From Synechococcales cyanobacterium PMM_0085 (GTDB lineage: Bacteria > Cyanobacteriota > Cyanobacteriia > Elainellales > Elainellaceae), in the NCBI GenBank assembly GCA_949127705.1, contig CASBQJ010000269.1:1-8916 (forward strand): a DNA stretch of 8,916 bases. The letters run 5' to 3'. Shown here piece after piece: positions 6,527-8,916 of the stretch (its first letter is position 1; the number at the start of each line of letters is the position of its first letter). The translations under genes and the position numbers were made by a program. The notes below the pieces were generated by a model. That model was not told the DNA's origin. It did no database searches and saw only the letters and a list, made by a program, of their open reading frames with translations.

Positions 6527-7513
6527 ATGCGCATTCCACACAGTGATTTGACTGGGGGGAACAGCTGGTACCAAGACTTGGCAGCCGCACTGCAAATTGG
6601 TGCCGCTGTCCTAGCAACCGTGACGGCGGTTCACGGCTCGGTGCCTCGGGAAGTAGGGGCAAAACTGGTACTGGATGCGCAGGGAACTGTGCGGGGTACC
6701 ATTGGCGGCGGTGCGGGTGAAGCAAAGGTGATTCAGCTAGCGCAGCAGGTGTGGCAAACGGGCGATAAGCAGTTTGTAGACATTGACCTGTCGGGTGCGC
6801 CCCATCGACAGGTGCAAGGCGTTTGTGGGGGCCAGATGCAGGTTTGGGTAGAACGGTGGCAGGGAGAGGCGGCGATCGCCCTGATTACGCAAATTTGCGC
6901 CTTATTGAACGCGGGTCAGTCGGTTCAGCTCGTCACACCCATGGCCAGCAATTGCTCTCCGTACTTATTATTACTCAATGACTCTCCGCCTGCCGATGGG
7001 ATGGTAGAGATTTTGCAACCGCCGCCCACGTTGCTGATTGTGGGAGCTGGGCATGTCGGCATCCAGCTCGCAGCCGTAGCCGCTCTAATTGGGTTTCAAG
7101 TGGTTGTGCAAGACGATCGCCCCGAGTGGGCGAATGCCACTCGCTACCCTCAAGCGTCCCAGATTTTTACAGGTTCGATCGCCTCCGCTCTAGCCCACCT
7201 CGTGGATCATCCGCAGCTCTACGCAGCGTTGGTGACTCGCGGCTATCAATATGACCTAGACGCGCTCGACCAGCTCTTACAGCGCGCCATTCCTTGCGCC
7301 TACATTGGCATGATTGGCAGCCACAAACGGGTGCGGCAGGTTTATCGGGCGATCGCCCAAGGCGGCATTCCGACCGACAAACTGCACTCGATCTATGCCC
7401 CCATTGGCTTAGATATTGGCGCACTCACCCCCGCAGAAATTGCCATCAGCATCAGTGCCGAGTTGATTTTGGTGAGACGCGGTGGCACAGGGCGATCGCT
7501 TTCCCAACTGTGA
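6527..7513 (+). CDS. XdhC/CoxI family protein (molybdoenzyme maturation-type)
   Basis: 328 residues with the two-domain plan of XdhC/CoxI proteins, which in characterised cases bind molybdenum cofactor and help sulfurate or deliver it to xanthine dehydrogenase or CO dehydrogenase-type enzymes. The N-terminal XdhC_CoxI domain shows AVLATVTAVHGSVPREVGAK (27-46), GTIGGGAGEA (57-66) and the conserved VCGGQMQVW with Cys100. The C-terminal Rossmann-like domain has LLIVGAGHVGIQLA (169-182), acidic QDDRPEWANATRYP (195-208), AYIGMIGSHKRV (258-269) and a closing IYAPIGLDIGALTPAEIAIS (289-308). The ATG at 6527 is the first start after an in-frame TAG (6518-6520) and gives a family-like N terminus; the ribosome-binding site is weak. 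No molybdoenzyme or cytidylyltransferase gene is in the window, so the client enzyme is unknown. I do not assign the symbol xdhC because function in this host is unproven. Confidence 0.92.
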   Translation: MRIPHSDLTGGNSWYQDLAAALQIGAAVLATVTAVHGSVPREVGAKLVLDAQGTVRGTIGGGAGEAKVIQLAQQVWQTGDKQFVDIDLSGAPHRQVQGVCGGQMQVWVERWQGEAAIALITQICALLNAGQSVQLVTPMASNCSPYLLLLNDSPPADGMVEILQPPPTLLIVGAGHVGIQLAAVAALIGFQVVVQDDRPEWANATRYPQASQIFTGSIASALAHLVDHPQLYAALVTRGYQYDLDALDQLLQRAIPCAYIGMIGSHKRVRQVYRAIAQGGIPTDKLHSIYAPIGLDIGALTPAEIAISISAELILVRRGGTGRSLSQL

Positions 7514-7643
7514 CCTGCCGCCGAGCACCGCTCAAAGCCCCCCCAGCCCAACGGCTCAACAGACGGCCAGACACCCTCGCCGAATCTAGATGGGAGTGTC
7601 AAGATAAGAGGATGTGGGATTGTGAATGTCTAGGTCAGTGTCT
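7514..7643. other. Short spacer between XdhC-like and SagB-like genes
   Basis: 130 bp without a gene. There is no clear terminator: GAGC-ACC-GCTC (7523-7533) is only a 4-bp stem. No convincing promoter is seen. An AGGT at 7632-7635 lies 8 nt before the chosen SagB-like ATG and is the likely ribosome-binding site. With same-strand genes and no terminator, read-through from the XdhC-like gene is possible but not shown. Confidence 0.4.
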
Positions 7644-8916
7644 ATGCCAGAATTTCGAGGTTCCATCGCTCAGCATTACCACGAGCGCACGAAATATGAC
7701 CCTGCCACCCTTGCGGGCAAGGCTCAATCGCTGAATTGGCACGAGCAACCTATTCCCTTCAAAGACTATAAAGTAGGGTTGGCCTACGATTTGAAGCCGT
7801 ATCTGAGCGAAAAGCCAGACCTAGGCGAATTTAGCGATCCCTGGCGGCGGCTATCGCGACTGTTCTTTTGCAGCTACGGGTTAACGGTCAAACAGGTGAT
7901 GATGAATGGGGATGCCGTCTATTTTCGAGCCGCGCCTTCGGCTGGCGGGCTATATCCGGCTGAGGTTTATCTGGTCTCGCGCGGCACGCCGTTACTGCCA
8001 GCGGGTCTCTATCACTACCAGTCTCAAACCCACTCGTTGCTGCACTTTTGGGATAGTGACGTTTGGGCAGCGCTGCAAGACGCGTGCCTCTGGCATCCCA
8101 GCTTAAACGGGACACAGCTGGCGATCGCCACCACGGCCGTATTTTCACGCTCTGCATGGCGCTACCAAGACCGGGCGTATCGACGGATTTGCTTCGATGC
8201 TGGCCATCTGCTGGGCAATATTGAACTCGCCTGCGCCATCAACGATTTTCGTCCCCATCTAATTGGCGGATTTGTAGACGAGGCCGTGAACCAGTTGATG
8301 TACTTAGATGTGGAGCAAGAAGGGGCGATCGCCATCATCGCCCTAGCCGATCTGCTCGAACTCGATCAAAATTTGTCCATTGGGACTACCGCCCTGCCCT
8401 CGCTCACCCAAATCGACTTTCCCGATATCCCCGACGGCAAATTGCTGCCGTATTTTCACTACGCCACTCAAATTCAGAAAACACCCTCTGTTCCTGGCTT
8501 CTCTAAGGATCTAGGAGCACCGCTAGACACTCTACTGTCTAGCATTACCTCAGCTGACACCACCCCAGTCGATACTACCCCAGCCGACATTAGCCCAACC
8601 GATAAATACAACTTTCCGTTTTGCCTCAAAGTATCCACCGTTAGCCCACCACTCGGCTTAGGCGAAAGTCTATCCGCTTTAGAAAAAACGATCCTCAAGC
8701 GCCGCTCTACCCGTGCCTACACTGGAGCCAACTTGACCTTAGACGAACTGAACTTGCTGCTAGATTTTACCTACCAGCCCCAGCATTACCTAGACGAAGG
8801 ACTCGACCCTTCACCCGACTACTTCGACCGCAGCCTGATTCAAACGTTCATCGCTATTTCGGGTGTAGATGGGCTAGATGAAGGCTGCTACTACTACGCG
8901 CCCACGGCTCAAGAAC
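7644..8916 (+). CDS. SagB/ThcOx-family flavin dehydrogenase with tandem nitroreductase-like domains, 5' part; 3' end outside window
   Basis: 424 residues are visible and the frame is open to the right edge. The N terminus IAQHYHERTKYDP followed by PIPFKDYKVGLAYDLKPYL is characteristic of cyanobacterial stand-alone SagB/ThcOx proteins. The first nitroreductase-like domain (about 64-240) has LFFCSYGLT, the FMN-site-like YFRAAPSAGGLYPAEVYLV (93-111) and YRRICFDAGHLLGNIELACA (179-198). A Pro/Thr/Asp-rich linker (about 275-325) carries a pentapeptide repeat. A second domain begins at about 349 with the classic TILKRRSTRAYTGANLTLDE. SagB proteins are FMN-dependent oxidases; some turn azolines into azoles in RiPP toxins, but many are of unknown role. 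No precursor peptide, SagC or SagD is seen, so azole synthesis is not claimed. ATG 7644 is preferred for its AGGT; ATG 7626, just after an in-frame TGA, would add six residues. Confidence 0.88.
   Translation, partial: MPEFRGSIAQHYHERTKYDPATLAGKAQSLNWHEQPIPFKDYKVGLAYDLKPYLSEKPDLGEFSDPWRRLSRLFFCSYGLTVKQVMMNGDAVYFRAAPSAGGLYPAEVYLVSRGTPLLPAGLYHYQSQTHSLLHFWDSDVWAALQDACLWHPSLNGTQLAIATTAVFSRSAWRYQDRAYRRICFDAGHLLGNIELACAINDFRPHLIGGFVDEAVNQLMYLDVEQEGAIAIIALADLLELDQNLSIGTTALPSLTQIDFPDIPDGKLLPYFHYATQIQKTPSVPGFSKDLGAPLDTLLSSITSADTTPVDTTPADISPTDKYNFPFCLKVSTVSPPLGLGESLSALEKTILKRRSTRAYTGANLTLDELNLLLDFTYQPQHYLDEGLDPSPDYFDRSLIQTFIAISGVDGLDEGCYYYAPTAQE
8553..8597 (+). repeat. Three degenerate 15-bp repeats in the SagB-like linker encoding ADTTP VDTTP ADISP
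   Basis: Units start at 8553, 8568 and 8583, each ending in CCA and encoding [AV]D[TI][TS]P at residues 304-318; a partial fourth (TD) follows. The unit length equals that of the gcvP repeat, but the sequence differs. It falls between the two nitroreductase-like domains, where an unstructured spacer would tolerate length change. Confidence 0.8.

Noticed and set aside
7523..7533. GAGC-ACC-GCTC hairpin as terminator of the XdhC-like gene
   Set aside because: The stem is only 4 bp with no T-run, which is within chance expectation.
7626..7643. Upstream start of the SagB-like gene at ATG 7626
   Set aside because: It is possible, but it directly follows an in-frame TGA and has poorer ribosome-binding spacing. 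ATG 7644 has AGGT 8 nt upstream and gives the family-like N terminus.
7294..7734. 146-residue open frame on + spanning the end of the XdhC-like gene and the start of the SagB-like gene
   Set aside because: It is out of frame with both genes, Arg/His/Trp-rich, and overlaps recognisable conserved residues of each.

Overview
The window looks like chromosomal DNA from a cyanobacterium. The octamer GCGATCGC (HIP1), a hallmark of many cyanobacterial genomes, occurs 16 times in 8.9 kb, where chance would give less than one. The histidine kinase and the SagB/ThcOx-like protein also resemble cyanobacterial family members. I cannot name the species from sequence alone.

Layout: (1) 1-816 is the 3' part of gcvT (+), cut by the left edge. 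(2) 825-1214 is gcvH (+), 8 bp after gcvT. (3) 1215-1466 is a 252-bp non-coding spacer with a purine tract, an inverted repeat, a small hairpin and a palindrome. (4) 1467-4496 is gcvP (+), with an unusual low-complexity N-terminal extension. (5) 4497-4549 is a short convergent spacer with a strong hairpin. (6) 4550-6409 is a membrane sensor histidine kinase (-). (7) 6410-6526 is a divergent intergenic region. (8) 6527-7513 is an XdhC/CoxI-family protein (+). (9) 7514-7643 is a short spacer. (10) 7644-8916 is the 5' part of a SagB/ThcOx-family flavin oxidoreductase with tandem nitroreductase-like domains (+), cut by the right edge.

The first three genes encode the T, H and P proteins of the glycine cleavage system. 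P decarboxylates glycine, H carries the aminomethyl group on lipoyl-lysine, and T releases ammonia and forms 5,10-methylene-tetrahydrofolate. In an oxygenic phototroph this pathway processes photorespiratory glycine. The L protein (dihydrolipoamide dehydrogenase) is not in the window. The other three genes have no obvious pathway link to gcv or to one another: an orphan kinase without a response regulator, an XdhC without a molybdoenzyme, and a SagB-like protein without visible RiPP partners.

I found no tRNA, rRNA, CRISPR array, insertion sequence or phage gene, and no convincing new multi-gene system. The least explained parts are the gcvH-gcvP spacer, the repeat-bearing linkers of GcvP and the SagB-like protein, and the partnerless XdhC and SagB-like genes.
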